The notes below the pieces were generated by a model, which was not told the DNA's origin, searched no databases, and was given only the letters and a program-made list of their open reading frames with translations. From assembly GCA_020632995.1 (NCBI GenBank), contig JACKEN010000009.1, positions 186,001-250,000 on the forward strand: a stretch of 64,000 bases of DNA, read 5' to 3'. Shown here piece after piece: positions 1-9,701 of this stretch. How positions within the stretch are numbered: the first letter of the stretch is position 1; each line of letters starts with the position of its first letter. The translations under genes were made by a program, and so were the position numbers. The DNA comes from Deltaproteobacteria bacterium (GTDB lineage Bacteria; Myxococcota; Kuafuiibacteriia; Kuafuiibacteriales; Kuafuiibacteriaceae).

Positions 1-1561
1 GGCCCAGGACGTCGCGCACCCCGAGCGCGCGGTGGCCACCCTGCTGGACGCCCACCAGGCCCTGGCCGCCCTGGCCCGGCGCTACCCGGTGCCGCGCGTG
101 CTCGACGCGCAAGCCAGGTTGTCGGAGGTCATCCTCTCGGCGGCGGGGGTGTTCGCCCGGGTCACCGCCGACGCGCCGGAGGCCGCGCCGGGCGGGAAGC
201 TCGAGGCCACGGCGGAGCTCTTGCTGCGAGCCTCCGCGGCTCCGTCGAAGGTCACGGTGGGCTGGCCGGGCGCGCCCGCGGCCTCCGCCAACTTGACCAT
301 CGGCGCGCCGCAGGAGGTGAAGGCTACCTTGCCGATCCCGCCGAGGGCCCCGGTCTCCGCGCCCTACTGGCTGGCCCAGGCGTCGCGGCAGGCCCTCCTG
401 CCGGTGACCGACCCGCGCCTGATCGGCGACCCCGAGGGTCCGCCCCCCCTCGAGGTCACGCTGACGTTCCACGCGGGCAGCCACGCGATCACCGTGCGCC
501 GCCCGGTGCTCTACGTGGTCACCGACCGCGTGCTCGGAGAGCGCCCCCAGCCGGTGCAGGTGGTGCCGCCCCTCACCGTCACCCCCCTGCGCGGCGCGGT
601 GATGCTCCCCAACGGCAAGAGCCAGCCGGTGCAGCTCCAGGTGCGAGCGGGCGCGGACGGGGTCTCGGGCGCGCTCCGCCTCGAGGTCCCGAAGGGGTGG
701 CGGGTCAGCCCGGCCCAAGCGCGGGTGACCCTGGCCAAGCGCGGCCAGGAGCAGGCGGTGGTGTTCCAGGTGACGCCGCCCGCCGGCGCGACAGAGGCGG
801 TGGAGGCCACCCCGGTGGCGGAGGTCGACGGCGCCGCCTACAGCTGGCGGCGGGACGTCATCGACCACCCCCACATCCCGGTGCAGGTCATATTGCAGCC
901 AGCCCGGGTGCGCCTCGCGCCCCTCGAGCTCAGGGTGCCGAAGGGCCGGGTGGGCTACATCGCGGGCTCGGGCGACACCGTGGCGGAGGACCTCCGGCAG
1001 GTCGGCTTGCAGGTGGATGAGCTGGACGACGAGACCCTGCGGCAGGGCGACTTTCGGCGCTTCTCCGCCATCGTCATCGGGATCCGGGCCTACAACACCC
1101 GGGACGCCCTCGCGGTGGCGCAGCCGGGCCTGCTCGCCTGGGTGAAGGCGGGCGGGACCCTCCTCGCCCAGTACAACACCAGCACCCCCTGGCAGCCCCT
1201 GCCGGTGCAGGTGGGCCCCTACCCGCTCACCATCGGCCGCGGCCGGGTCACCGACGAGACCGCGGCGATCACCTGGCTCGACCCCAAGCACCCCGCCGCC
1301 ACCACCCCGCACCGGCTCGGCCCGGCCGACTTCGAGGGCTGGGTGCAGGAGCGGGGCCTGTACTTCGCGGAGCGCTGGGAGGCGCCGCTGCAACCGCTCC
1401 TGCGCATGCAGGACCCGGACGAGGCGCCCCAGGAGGGGAGCCTCCTGGTCGGGAAGTACGGCAAGGGGACCTTCATCTACACCGGGCTCGCGTTCTTCCG
1501 GCAGCTGCCCGCCGGCGTGCCCGGGGGCTACCGGCTCCTCGTGAACCTCCTGGAGCTGTAG
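1..1561 (+). CDS. PIG-L (LmbE-like) deacetylase family protein, C-terminal part (5' end outside window)
   Basis: The frame is open from base 2, so the gene begins upstream and only its C-terminal ~519 residues are present. The visible part has beta-sandwich segments of the kind attached to bacterial PIG-L deacetylases (alternating hydrophobic strands up to about base 950). A final alpha/beta domain follows with a ThuA/GATase-like look (GSGDTVAEDLRQVGL, then AIVIGIRAYNTRDAL and LLAWVKAGGTLLAQYNTS). The catalytic zinc-binding PIG-L domain is not visible, so the family call rests on this C-terminal architecture and on the following symporter, a pairing known for such proteins. A GTG at base 32 could be mistaken for the start, but the frame continues upstream without a stop. 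The stop lies 1 bp before the next small gene, which suggests an operon. Confidence 0.6.
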   Translation, partial: AQDVAHPERAVATLLDAHQALAALARRYPVPRVLDAQARLSEVILSAAGVFARVTADAPEAAPGGKLEATAELLLRASAAPSKVTVGWPGAPAASANLTIGAPQEVKATLPIPPRAPVSAPYWLAQASRQALLPVTDPRLIGDPEGPPPLEVTLTFHAGSHAITVRRPVLYVVTDRVLGERPQPVQVVPPLTVTPLRGAVMLPNGKSQPVQLQVRAGADGVSGALRLEVPKGWRVSPAQARVTLAKRGQEQAVVFQVTPPAGATEAVEATPVAEVDGAAYSWRRDVIDHPHIPVQVILQPARVRLAPLELRVPKGRVGYIAGSGDTVAEDLRQVGLQVDELDDETLRQGDFRRFSAIVIGIRAYNTRDALAVAQPGLLAWVKAGGTLLAQYNTSTPWQPLPVQVGPYPLTIGRGRVTDETAAITWLDPKHPAATTPHRLGPADFEGWVQERGLYFAERWEAPLQPLLRMQDPDEAPQEGSLLVGKYGKGTFIYTGLAFFRQLPAGVPGGYRLLVNLLEL

Positions 1562-1562
1562 C

Positions 1563-1694
1563 GTGAGCGAGCGGCCCGACCCCGAGACTCCGCCCCCCAT
1601 CCTGGGCACCTGGCGCAACCTGTACGGCGCGGTCATAGGACTGCTCGCGGTGCTGGTGGTGCTCTTCTACGCGGTCACGAGGTGGGCCTCGTGA
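1563..1694 (+). CDS. 43-residue single-pass membrane peptide
   Basis: A short GTG-started gene lies 1 bp after the deacetylase stop and shares a GTGA overlap with the symporter start. The product begins with a Pro/Asp/Glu-rich stretch (SERPDPETPPP) followed by one clear transmembrane helix (YGAVIGLLAVLVVLFYAVTRW). It has no known domain that I recognise. Its sandwiched position and tight spacing suggest a small accessory subunit of the sodium:solute symporter, comparable in size to small subunits seen with other symporters. That role is inference. Translation is probably coupled to both neighbours. Confidence 0.6.
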   Translation: MSERPDPETPPPILGTWRNLYGAVIGLLAVLVVLFYAVTRWAS

Positions 1695-3402
1695 CGACCC
1701 TGGACTGGGTGGTGCTGGTCGGCACCATCTTCGCGATCGTGGCCTACGGCACCTGGAAGACCCGGGGCCCCAGGACATGGCGGGCTACCTGAAGGGCGGG
1801 GCCAGCCTCACCTGGCCCACCATCGGGCTGTCGGTGATGGCCACCCAGGCCAGCGCCATCACGTTCCTCTCGACCCCCGGCCAGGCCTACGAGGACGGGA
1901 TGCGCTTCGTGCAGTTCTACTTCGGGCTGCCGCTGGCGATGGTGGTGATCAGCGCGGTCTTCATCCCCATCTACTACCGCCTCAAGGTCTACACCGCGTA
2001 CGAGTACCTGGAGCGCCGCTTCGACGCCAAGGTGCGCTACCTGGGCGCCCTCCTCTTCCTCATCCAGCGCGGCCTCGCGGCCGGCATCACCATCTACGCC
2101 CCCGCCATCATCCTGAGCTCGATCCTCGGCTGGTCGCTGAACGCCACCATCGGCGGCATCGGGGTGGTGGTGATCCTCTACACCGTCCTCGGGGGCACCA
2201 AGACGGTGAGCCAGACCCAGAAGCACCAGATGGTGGTGATGATGGGCGGGATGATCGCGGCCGCCTTCGTCATCGGCTACGACCTCTCGGACAACGTCTC
2301 GCTCCCCCACGCGGTCAAGGTCGCCGGGGCGCTCGGTCGGATGAACGTGGTCGACTTCTCGTTCGACCTCAACAACCGCTACAACTTCTGGTCCGGCATC
2401 ACCGGCGGCTTCTTCCTCGCCCTGTCCTACTTCGGCACCGACCAGTCCCAGGTGCAACGCTACTTGACGGGCCGCTCGGTCACCGAGAGCCGCCTGGGCC
2501 TGCTCTTCAACGGGGTGTTCAAGATCCCGATGCAGGCCCTCATCCTCTTCATCGGCGTCCTCGTCTTCGTGTTCTACGTCTTCGTGAAGCCCCCGGTGTT
2601 CTTCAACCAGCCCACCCTGGAGGCGGTGCGGGCCACCCCTCACGCCGCCGCCCTGGCCGAGGCCGAGGCCCGCTACGACGCCGCCTTCGAGGCCCAGAAG
2701 GCCGCCGCCACCACCTACGTGTCGCGCGCCTCGAGGCGGGGGCCGACGACGCGGCGGCCAAGGCGGCGCTGGCCGACGCGGGCAAGGTGGTCAAACAGAC
2801 CCGGGAGGACGCCCGGCGGGTGGTGCAGGTCGCCTTGCCCGAAGGCCGAGACCAAGGACGCCGACTACGTGTTCATCTCGTTCGTGCTCAGCTACCTGCC
2901 GGCCGGGCTGGTGGGGCTCCTCATCGCGGTGATCATGAGCGCGGCCATGAGCAGCACCGCGAGCGAGCTGAACGCGCTCGGCTCGACGACCTACATCGAT
3001 CTCTACCAGCGCGCCCTCGCCCCGACCCACGACGATCGCCAGGCGGTGCAGGCGTCCAAGCTCTTCACCGCCCTGTGGGGCGGGGTGGCCCTCGCCTTCG
3101 CCGCCACCGCGTCCCTCCTCGACAACCTGATCGAGGCGGTGAACATCCTGGGCTCGATCTTCTACGGCACGGTGCTGGGCCTGTTCCTCGTCGCCTTCTT
3201 CATGAAGCGGGTGAGCGCCACCCCGGTGTTCCTCGCCGCCCTCGTGGCCCAGGCCACCGTGGTGACCCTCTTCTTCACCTCCGAGCTCGGCTTCCTCTGG
3301 TACAACGTGGTCGGCTGCTTCGTGGTGATGCTCGTGGCCGGCCTGCTCCAGGCGGTAGGCCCGTGGCCTCAGCCCGAGCCGGCCAGCGCCGCCCGCAGGT
3401 AG
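1691..3402 (+). CDS. Sodium:solute symporter (SSS family), with three single-base frameshifts
   Basis: Inner-membrane Na+-coupled uptake carrier of unknown substrate. Typical SSS features are seen: DMAGYLKGG followed by SLTWPTIGLSVMATQASAITFL, many hydrophobic helices, and the later helix VIMSAAMSSTASELNALGSTT. The GTG start overlaps the small peptide's stop. Reading through requires correcting a missing base near 1770 (GGGGCCCC run), a missing base near 2728 and an extra base near 2840. The total length (1,712 bp, one short of a multiple of three) agrees with that net change. Between the last two shifts the corrected frame gives a charged, coiled-coil-like cytoplasmic loop (KVVKQTREDARRVVQVALP), an insertion relative to ordinary symporters. 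The 3' end overlaps the convergent mscS-like gene by 34 bp. The preceding deacetylase suggests uptake of a product released by deacetylation. Confidence 0.75.
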
Positions 3403-4217
3403 GCCTCGGCCCGCTCCGCCGCCGACGAAGACCAGGCGAGGAGCCGCACCCGCAAGCCGTCCTGCGCCTCGGCCACCACCTGCACCTCGGACGACCACAC
3501 CCGGTAGGGGCACAGCCCCGCCACCGCGCGCGCCCGCTCCAGCTCCGCCGCGCCCACCGGGCCCGGGACCCGGAGCAGGAGGTCCACGGGGAAGGACTGC
3601 TCCGGGGTGGAGACCTCCACGCTCGCCTCGGTCAGCATCCGCACCGGGAGCAGGACCCGACCGCCGGACTCGGTCCTCATGTGCAGCCGGATGAGGCCGA
3701 GGCGCTCCACCACGCCGCGCACCGCCCCGAGCTCGAGGTGATCGCCGAGGCGGACCCGGCCCCGCAAGACCATGCCCCACGCCCCGATCCAGGCCTGGAT
3801 CCGGAAGCCGACGCTGAAGGCGACCCCGGCCAGCCCCACCGAGAGCACCGCGGCGGTGAAGAGCGGCACCGCGGTGAACAGGGCCCGCAGGGCCAGGGCG
3901 AGGACGATCACCAGCGCACCGAGGCGGACCCCGAAGCGGGCGAGCGCGGCGAGGGCGGAGCGCCCGGTGCGCTCGCCCCACCGCCCGAGGGCCCACCGCA
4001 GGCCAACCTGCAGCAGGAAGATGAACGCGAGCTCGATGAGCAGCGCCAGGCCCGCGCGCCCGAGCAGCAGGTCGGCGAGGGCCGCGGCCTGCTGGCTCAG
4101 GAGCTCGCCGAGGGAGGTCTCGTCGACCACCGGGGCCGGCACCACCACCGGGGGCGGCGCAGGCGGCGGCGTGGGCAGCGGCGGCGCAGGCTCGAAGGGG
4201 AAGTAGGGCTGGCTCAT
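3369..4217 (-). CDS. MscS-family mechanosensitive channel
   Basis: The product is 282 residues. A Pro-rich cytoplasmic N-terminus (about residues 8-30) is followed by transmembrane helices near 50-75 and 90-112 and a Gly/Ala-rich pore-lining helix (SVGLAGVAFSVGFRIQAWIG). Then comes the beta domain typical of MscS (RVRLGDHLELGAVRGVVERLG) and an alpha/beta C-terminal part. These proteins open under membrane tension and release ions and small solutes on osmotic downshock. The ATG overlaps the stop of the antiporter-ATPase fusion gene (ATGA), so it is the last gene of the long minus-strand operon. Its presence supports an osmotic or ionic role for the cluster. Confidence 0.8.
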   Translation of the reverse strand: MSQPYFPFEPAPPLPTPPPAPPPVVVPAPVVDETSLGELLSQQAAALADLLLGRAGLALLIELAFIFLLQVGLRWALGRWGERTGRSALAALARFGVRLGALVIVLALALRALFTAVPLFTAAVLSVGLAGVAFSVGFRIQAWIGAWGMVLRGRVRLGDHLELGAVRGVVERLGLIRLHMRTESGGRVLLPVRMLTEASVEVSTPEQSFPVDLLLRVPGPVGAAELERARAVAGLCPYRVWSSEVQVVAEAQDGLRVRLLAWSSSAAERAEAYLRAALAGSG

Positions 4218-7200
4218 GGCGCGCCCTCCCGCGGCATGATCCCCATCCGCCTCAGGGACCGCGCCAGGGTGTGCTCCACCTCGGGCGGGATGTAGAAGAG
4301 CTCCTGCGAGGAGCCGCCGGGGCGCTCGAGGAGGCCCGCCGCCTCGAGGTTGAGGGCGAACAGGCGGGCCACCGCGGGGTCCATCCACAGGCTCCGGGCC
4401 AGCTCGTTCGGGTCGTGGGGCCCGAAGCGGAGGAGGAGCCCGAGGATGGCGAGCGACTCCGGCCCCAGGTGGGAGACGAACGAGAAGGCGGCCCGCTCTG
4501 GCCGGGTGGCCACGAGCTCCGCCTCCCCGTCCGGCCGCAGGGTCAGCAAGTAGCGTTGCAGGATGGCGCGGAGGTTCCCGTCCGCCGCGTGCACCAGGTC
4601 GCGGTAGTACTCGGACTCCGGGGTCTGACGGCCCACGGTGAGGCCGAGCCACCCCCGCGGCCGCGGGAGGGTGACCCGGGTGCCGGCCAGCCGGGCCCGC
4701 GCCTCCACCGCGGCCTGGGCCTGCTCGGGATCCAGCGGGGCGAGGGTGATCCGGTGCGCGAACGCCGCCGCCACCGGCCCCAGGGTCTCGAGCGCCGCCA
4801 TGCCGGCCGAGGTGCTCGTCACCACCCAGCCGGTGGTCGCCTGGGTCTCGACCACGATGCTCGCGAAGCGCCGCAGCTCACGCGCCCCCGCCTCCGAGGC
4901 GGTGACGTGGCGCTCGAGGTCGTCCACGAGCACGAGGGTCGGCCGCTCGTTCAAGGCGCTCACCACCGCGCGGTCGTCGTCCACCGAGCCCAGCTCCGCC
5001 GCCAGGGCCGAGACCAGGCCCTCGTTCCGCAGGTGGAAGATCGCGTCGAGGCGCAAGGTACGTTGCCGCTGGTGCCGGAGCTCCAGCGCGTTGAGGAGGG
5101 TGGTGCGGCCGCTGCCGTGCTCACCCACCACCAGCACCCGAGCCCCCACCGAGCCGCGCTGGCCGACCCGCTTGGAGATCACGTCCACCACGTCGCGGTG
5201 GGCGACCGCGAGCCGGAGGTCCTCGGCCGGCTGGAGCGAGAAGAGCTTGTCGTAGAGCGGCGGCAAGCCCTGTTGCGCCGGGCCCCGGCAGACCTCGTCG
5301 ACCTCGGCCTTGATCGCCGCCGCGTCCAGGTGCGCGCTGCGCCGGACCGCGTCGGCCACGAAGAGGCCCTCGCCCGGCAGGCGACGCAGGGCCCAGCGCG
5401 CCCAGCCCTGCAGCTGCTTCCAGGCCGCCTCGACGCTCTGGCGGATCGCGCGCCGGGTCGCCCGCACCTGGCTCCGCACCCGCGCGCCGCCGCCCGAGTC
5501 GGCCCCAAGGATGGCGGCGAGGTCCTCGCTCGCCTTCGCGCCCTCGCCCTCCACCGCCGCCCGCACCCGCTCCAGGCCCTCGGTGAACGCGCCCTCCAGC
5601 GCCTCCGCCTCGTGCCGGGCTCGCTCCAGCGCGGCGCGGAACTGCTTGAGCTGCTCCGCGTCGAGCGGCGCGTCCTGCTGAGCGGCGAGCTCGACGCCGT
5701 ACACCGCCATCTGCACCACCTCGTCGAAGCGCAGATCGCTCACCGCCACGAGGTCCGAGATGGGCTCGAGCTCCTCGGTCAGCCGCGGCACCAGGCGCTC
5801 GAGGAGCACCCCCTCGGCCCGCCGCCCGAAGTCGAGGTGCCAGGTGGGCACCGCGTCGACCCTGGACTGGGCGTCCAGCACCGTCCCCGGCGGCAACAGC
5901 GTCAGCTCGGTCGGCACGCCCTCGATGACCCGCGACAGCTCCGAGACGAGCAAGTGGGGTTGCGCGCCGCGCCGAAAGCGCGCGCGCGCCCGCCGCACCT
6001 TGGTGCGGTCCGCCTTGGGGTACGCGCTCCGGGCGAGGCCGAGGGCGCGGCTCATCTTCGCGGCCGAGACCTCCTCCCCCTCCAGCTCGGCCTCCGCCGT
6101 CTCGAGGCGGCTCTTGATGTGACCCACCACCGGCACCAGCTGCTCCGCCACCATGTCCAGGGGGCCGCGGATCCGCTGGTCCAGGATCTCGGAGAGCACC
6201 TCACCGAACGCCAGCACCGCGGTGCGGGCCCGCACCGTGTCGAAGGCGGCCTCGGTCACCCGCTTCCACGCGGTGGCCTCGCGCTCCAGGCGCTGCCGGC
6301 GCGGCCCGCGCCTCGGGCTCCACCTTCGAGAAGCGCAAGCTGGCCAGCGGGACCTCGGGGCTCCCCGCCCGGGGCAGGGTCCGGGCCAGCTCGTTCAGGA
6401 TCTCGGCCGCCGCCTGCTCCAACGTGCGCCGGGCCAGCTCCGCGAAGCGGGCCGCGATGCCGTCCACCTCGGCCAGGGCCTCCTCCGCGGCGCGCTCCTG
6501 GGTCGCCACCAGGCGCACCTGATCCAGCATCGCGGCGTAGGAGCGCGGCCACGCCCCGGCGAGGGCCACCGCCGCGTCGGCGATGCGGGCCTCGCAGGCC
6601 AGCCTGCCGAGCAGGCGCACCGGCACGTCGCGCACCCGCCCCCGCCGGAGCCGCAGCGTGGGCCAGCCGGAGCGAGGCCTTCCGCGCCTTGGTGAGCAGG
6701 CCGTCCTCGGGGTCCAGGCGAGGAGGGACTCGGCCATCGGCACCGCCACCGAGGCCGGCAGGGTGTGGACGCGGGCCCGGATCGCTTCTTCCAGCCGCTG
6801 GACCTCCGGCCCCCAGTCGCCGACGAGGTCGGGTCGGTCCTTGGGCAGGCGCCGGTGGATGGCCATCACCACCGACTCGCCGTCCTCCGGGGCCTCGAAG
6901 ATGCCCTCGGCGTAGGTCCGGGCGTCCTCGGCCCGCGGTCGGGCGACCTCGGCAAGGAACCTTGCCGACTCGTCCTCGAGGTGCTGGCGCACCTCCTCCG
7001 CCAGCCCCACCAGCTCGGGCACGCCCACCGCGCGGGCGAGGGCCTCCTTGGTGGGGGGCGGCAGGGCCGGGGCGGGCTCGGGCTCGGGCGGCGTCACCCG
7101 GGTCGGGGCGGGGCCGGCCTCCACCGGGGCCTCGGGCACCTCGGCCGGGGCGGCGCCGTCCGGCACCTCCCCCGCGCGGCGGAGGGCCACGCCCAGGAGC

Positions 7201-8449
7201 ACCGGGCCGAGCAACAGGTGGAGCGCCACCACCGCGAGGCCGGTCTTTCGGATCGCGTCGCCCAGCTCGGGCAAGGCGCCTTGCGCCAGGAACACCAGCC
7301 CCAGGGTCACGCCAGCCTGCGGGAGGTAGGCGTACCACGCGTTCTGGGCCACCGGCTCCGCCTCACGGCCCACCTTCGCCCCCAGCCGGCTGGCGAGGAA
7401 GAACGCGCCGCGGCGCGCGGCCGAGCGCCACCACCAGGGCCAGGGGCAACAGGGCCAGCGTGCCCTGCAGATCCACCCCCGCCCCCGCGGTGGTGAAGAA
7501 CACCACGAAGACCGGCAGCGCGATGCGCTCGAGCGAGTGGAGGAGCTCGTGCTCGTAGGGGGAGAAGTTCCGGACCACGAAGCCCGCCGCGATGAAGACG
7601 AGGAGGAGCTCGAGGTGGAAGGTGCGGCTGACCTCGGCCGTCAGCAAGATGGCGACCAGCACCGCCACCAGCATCTCCGCCTTCACGAAGCGCATGTAGA
7701 CGATGAGGAGCCCGCCCACGCCGGCCCCGACCGCGATCGAGGCGGCGAGCTCCTCGGCGACCTTGACCAGCACGTCGGCCGGACAGCGGCGCGTCCGGGC
7801 AAGACCAGCACCCGGGCCACCGCGAGGGCGAGGGCCAGGCACACCACCACCACGAGGTCCTTCACCACCGCGATGGCGAGCACGAGGTCCGACAGGCGCC
7901 CCTTGGCCCCGGTCTCGTTCACCACCGCAAGGGCGATTGCAGGCGAGGTCCCGATGCCGAGCACCGCGAAGACCAGGGCCAGCGCGCCGATCGCCCCCGC
8001 GGACTCCAGGCCGAGGAAGCCGAAGGTAGCCTCGGTGACGTAGAAGGCGCCGCCCACGAAGACCAGACGAGCAGGGGGACCTTGGCCGCGACCGTCACCG
8101 CGAGGGTGCGCAGCACCTTCCGGATCGCGGACAGATCCAGCTCGAGCCCGGCGGTGGTGGCGATCAGCCCCAGGGCCAGGGTGTTGAAGGTGGCCATCTC
8201 GCCCACCACCCGCTCGGAGAGCACGTCGCTCACCTGCGGCCCGAGGAGCACGCCGCTCACGATGTAGCCGGTGACCTTGGGGAGCTTCAGCGCCCCGCCG
8301 ATCTCACCCACGGTGAAGGCGGCGAGCACCACGAAGCCGATCGCGGCCAGGGTGAGCGGGTCGGGCGAGGCCTGGACCCCGTCCATCCGCAGCCGCTCCA
8401 CCGCCCACATCATGCCGAGGGCGGCGGCGAGGACCAGCATCCGCCTCAT
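4214..8449 (-). CDS. CPA2 cation:proton antiporter fused to a STAND/AAA-like ATPase with winged helix (frameshifted)
   Basis: Read through several 1-base indels (near 8062, 7785, 7415, 6712, 6655 and 6298; net zero, 4,236 bp), this is one protein of about 1,411 residues with no stop between its parts. Residues ~1-450 form a CPA2 antiporter: KVTGYIVSGVLLGPQ near the N-terminus and GRLSDLVLAIAVVKDLVVVV carrying the conserved helix Asp. A Pro/Glu-rich linker (near 7065) leads to a long helical region, then a P-loop ATPase (Walker A VVGEHGSGRTTLLNAL near 5120, Walker B TLVLVDDLE near 4930), and a C-terminal winged-helix-like segment (SLAILGLLLRFGPHDPNELA). I infer an antiporter gated or sensed by an attached nucleotide-dependent switch. 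It has ATGA overlaps with antiporter A upstream and mscS downstream. The fusion is inferred across frameshifts, so a two-gene arrangement is the alternative. Confidence 0.65.
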
Positions 8450-8715
8450 GCGCGCCGCTCCTCGGTGACCGGCACCTGGGCGTGGCCGACCTCGCCCGCG
8501 TCGGTCAGGAGCTCACGCAGGCCGGACACGCTCACCACGTCGGAGAGCACCAGCCCGAGGAGCACCACCATCAGCGCGATGCCCCCAAGGGCCTTGTTCA
8601 CCTGGGCGAAGTTCACCGCGATGGCGGCGGCGATGGCGCCCTGGGCCACCACCCCGTTGCCGAAGCGCGGCACCACCACCACGTCGGGGACCACCCGCGC
8701 CGCAAGCCCGGTTGC
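4546..8715. repeat. Dense cluster of the palindrome GCAA-N6-TTGC
   Basis: Eight exact copies of a 14-bp bipartite palindrome lie in 4.2 kb, starting at 4546, 5053, 5264, 5950, 6952, 7271, 7927 and 8702, all inside coding sequence and in different reading frames. Eleven further exact copies start at 15574, 16830, 18169, 21189, 26318, 29001, 33534, 35226, 56317, 58178 and 63554. Copies with one arm changed (GCAA-N6-CTGC or GCAG-N6-TTGC) start at 883, 997, 1390, 2825, 3452, 14198, 15746, 16503, 18212, 21739, 21978, 22895, 24257, 24537, 25034, 34379, 34855, 38162, 44687, 57629 and 58804. They often impose rare codons such as CAA and TTG. The function is unknown. Confidence 0.8.
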
Positions 8716-9660
8716 GAAGCGGAACGCGACGTAGCGCGCCGCGGTGTAGATGATCGGGAGCAGGAGGAGCCAGCTCATGGTGGGCCGGATCAAGGCCCCC
8801 GCGAAGATGAGGAGGATGATGAGGGCGGGGGCCTCGAGGCGCTCGATCGCCACCGCGAGGCGCTCGGTGCGGGGCAGGAGCGACACCACCACCCCGGCCA
8901 GCACGTTCAACAACAGCGGCGAGATGCCGATCGCGGCGGCCAGCCCGCTCGCGAAGATCACCACCCCCACCGTGGCGAGGAAGGTCCGCTCGGCCCGCTC
9001 CTCCCGCTCGTGGCCGACGAAGAACCAGAACAAGAGGCCCAGCGCGAGGCCCAGGCCCGCGCTCCCGAGGAGCCAGGCCGGCTCCGAGAGGCCGAGGCGC
9101 CCCGAGCCGTCGCGGGCCCGCGCGAGGGCCAACAGGAGCCCCGCCACCGTCACCGCGGTGACGTTGGAGGCGACCGCGAAGGAGCGCAGGAGCTGGACGG
9201 TGGGGCCCTGGGCCTTGAACGCGGTGCCTGCGGACTCGATGATCTGGACCGAGCACGAGGCCGAGGCCGCCCCGAGGGCGGTGGCCAGCCAGAGGCGCTC
9301 GTCCGCGGCGAGGTCCGGGAGCAGGCGCGCGAGCACGAGGTCCATGAGCCAGGCCACCGCGACGATGGTGAGGGTGGAGGCCATCAGGCCGAACACGAGG
9401 TGCGAGAGGCGCCGGACCCGGCGACGCAGGGGCAGCCCGAGCGCGAAGCCCACCAGGCCCAGGTTGAGGGAGACGAAGGGCGACAGCACCTCGAGCTGGG
9501 CGTCCTCGAGCACCCCGAGGCCGATAGGGCCCACCACGAAGCCCACCAGGACGTACTCCAGGCTCCACAGGATGAGGGTGTTGGTGGCGTACCGGTGGAG
9601 CGCGCGGCTCACCAGGAACGCGAAGACCACCACCAACACCAGCGCCACGGTCAGGGGCAT
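8446..9660 (-). CDS. CPA2-family cation:proton antiporter-like subunit lacking the helix Asp
   Basis: A 404-residue polytopic membrane protein with the length and helix pattern of the membrane domain of CPA2 antiporters (about 12 helices), and no C-terminal TrkA domain. The ATG at 9660 was chosen because it begins directly before the first helix (MPLTVALVLVVVFAFLV) and leaves a 41-bp gap to the upstream gene; a GTG at 9738 would overlap that gene. Aligned with its neighbour (same spacing from a Gly), the position of the conserved helix Asp is Asn166 (SFAVASNVTAV). The subunit may therefore be regulatory or have altered ion coupling. Its stop overlaps the start of the fused antiporter (ATGA), which suggests a fixed-ratio heteromer. 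Confidence 0.75.
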   Translation of the reverse strand: MPLTVALVLVVVFAFLVSRALHRYATNTLILWSLEYVLVGFVVGPIGLGVLEDAQLEVLSPFVSLNLGLVGFALGLPLRRRVRRLSHLVFGLMASTLTIVAVAWLMDLVLARLLPDLAADERLWLATALGAASASCSVQIIESAGTAFKAQGPTVQLLRSFAVASNVTAVTVAGLLLALARARDGSGRLGLSEPAWLLGSAGLGLALGLLFWFFVGHEREERAERTFLATVGVVIFASGLAAAIGISPLLLNVLAGVVVSLLPRTERLAVAIERLEAPALIILLIFAGALIRPTMSWLLLLPIIYTAARYVAFRFATGLAARVVPDVVVVPRFGNGVVAQGAIAAAIAVNFAQVNKALGGIALMVVLLGLVLSDVVSVSGLRELLTDAGEVGHAQVPVTEERRA

Positions 9661-9701
9661 CGCCAGCGCGAGCCTACCCGGGTCTGGGGGCGCTATCCAG
9701 C

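Noticed and set aside
388..401. GCAG-N6-CTGC sites as further copies of the iterated palindrome
   Set aside because: The all-GC-rich version (for example near 388, 19693 and 28290) is expected by chance in this composition, so it was not counted.
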